Shown here one piece after another: positions 38,714 through 38,757 of a DNA stretch of 38,757 nt; the first letter of the stretch is position 1; each line of letters starts with the position of its first letter. Location: positions 1-38,757 of the forward strand of contig NZ_JTJL01000044.1 in the NCBI RefSeq assembly GCF_001678495.1, written 5' to 3'. The position numbers and the translations under genes were made by a program. The notes under the pieces were generated by a model. The model was not told where the DNA came from and did no database searches. It saw only the letters and a program-made list of their open reading frames with translations. This DNA is from Gallibacterium salpingitidis. GTDB taxonomy: Bacteria > Pseudomonadota > Gammaproteobacteria > Enterobacterales > Pasteurellaceae.

Positions 38714-38757
38714 CAAAAGAAATACACCCTCACACTCTTGCTGATCCTCATTCCAAT

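Noticed and set aside
38439..38757. tRNA or small RNA gene in the final gene-free region
   Set aside because: The hairpins do not form a tRNA cloverleaf with T-loop or acceptor features, and no promoter is clear. I list the region as a palindromic element instead.

Overview
The window is chromosomal DNA from a gammaproteobacterium, almost certainly a member of the Pasteurellaceae (the Haemophilus/Gallibacterium/Avibacterium group). The DNA is AT-rich, favours A/T-ending codons, and encodes proteins that look like Haemophilus versions of E. coli housekeeping genes. I could not find one perfect copy of either Pasteurellaceae DNA-uptake 9-mer. That is unusual for Haemophilus-like genomes and would fit a lineage such as Gallibacterium, but the genus is a guess. 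Coding density is very high, and I see no tRNA, rRNA, prophage, insertion sequence or CRISPR array.

Layout. At 58-1782 (minus) is dsbD. At 1904-3948 (plus) is the compact yciC-yciB-yciA-yciI operon, closed by a bidirectional terminator shared with dcuB (4031-5362, minus). At 5507-8654 (minus) is the operon dapF-DUF484-xerC-yigB, divergent from tdk (8790-9368, plus). At 9424-11984 (minus) are ygiM-like, cca and ybgI; at 12096-14069 (minus) a DUF47/PhoU-like gene and a Pit phosphate transporter. At 14229-16677 (plus) are a CYTH triphosphatase gene and radA. From 16711 everything is on the plus strand. First come rpsB-tsf, with a folded leader and an internal attenuator, then pyrH, frr and dxr. 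The envelope block uppS-cdsA-rseP-bamA-skp-lpxD-fabZ-lpxA-lpxB-rnhB follows. Next is a group with dsbC, recJ, a DsbA-like gene and mtnN, and then glnE.

How the genes fit together. The stretch 20169-31031 is nearly one envelope programme: isoprenoid precursor (dxr), undecaprenyl diphosphate (uppS), CDP-diacylglycerol (cdsA), site-2 protease (rseP), outer-membrane protein assembly (bamA, skp) and lipid A synthesis (lpxD, fabZ, lpxA, lpxB). Periplasmic disulfide handling appears three times: DsbD, a two-cysteine DsbC, and a DsbA-like protein with a CRIC active site. The last two flank recJ.

No wholly new multi-gene system is visible. The best candidates for something little described are: (i) an intergenic element at 38585-38713 in which 9-bp inverted arms enclose a row of small hairpins; (ii) a CCA-adding enzyme whose HD domain has lost its metal-binding motif; (iii) the CRIC DsbA-like protein next to a DsbC that lacks the structural disulfide; and (iv) a perfect palindrome with a CRP-like core just upstream of glnE. 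The only gene-free stretch over 300 bases is 38439-38757, which holds a probable glnE terminator and the palindromic element.
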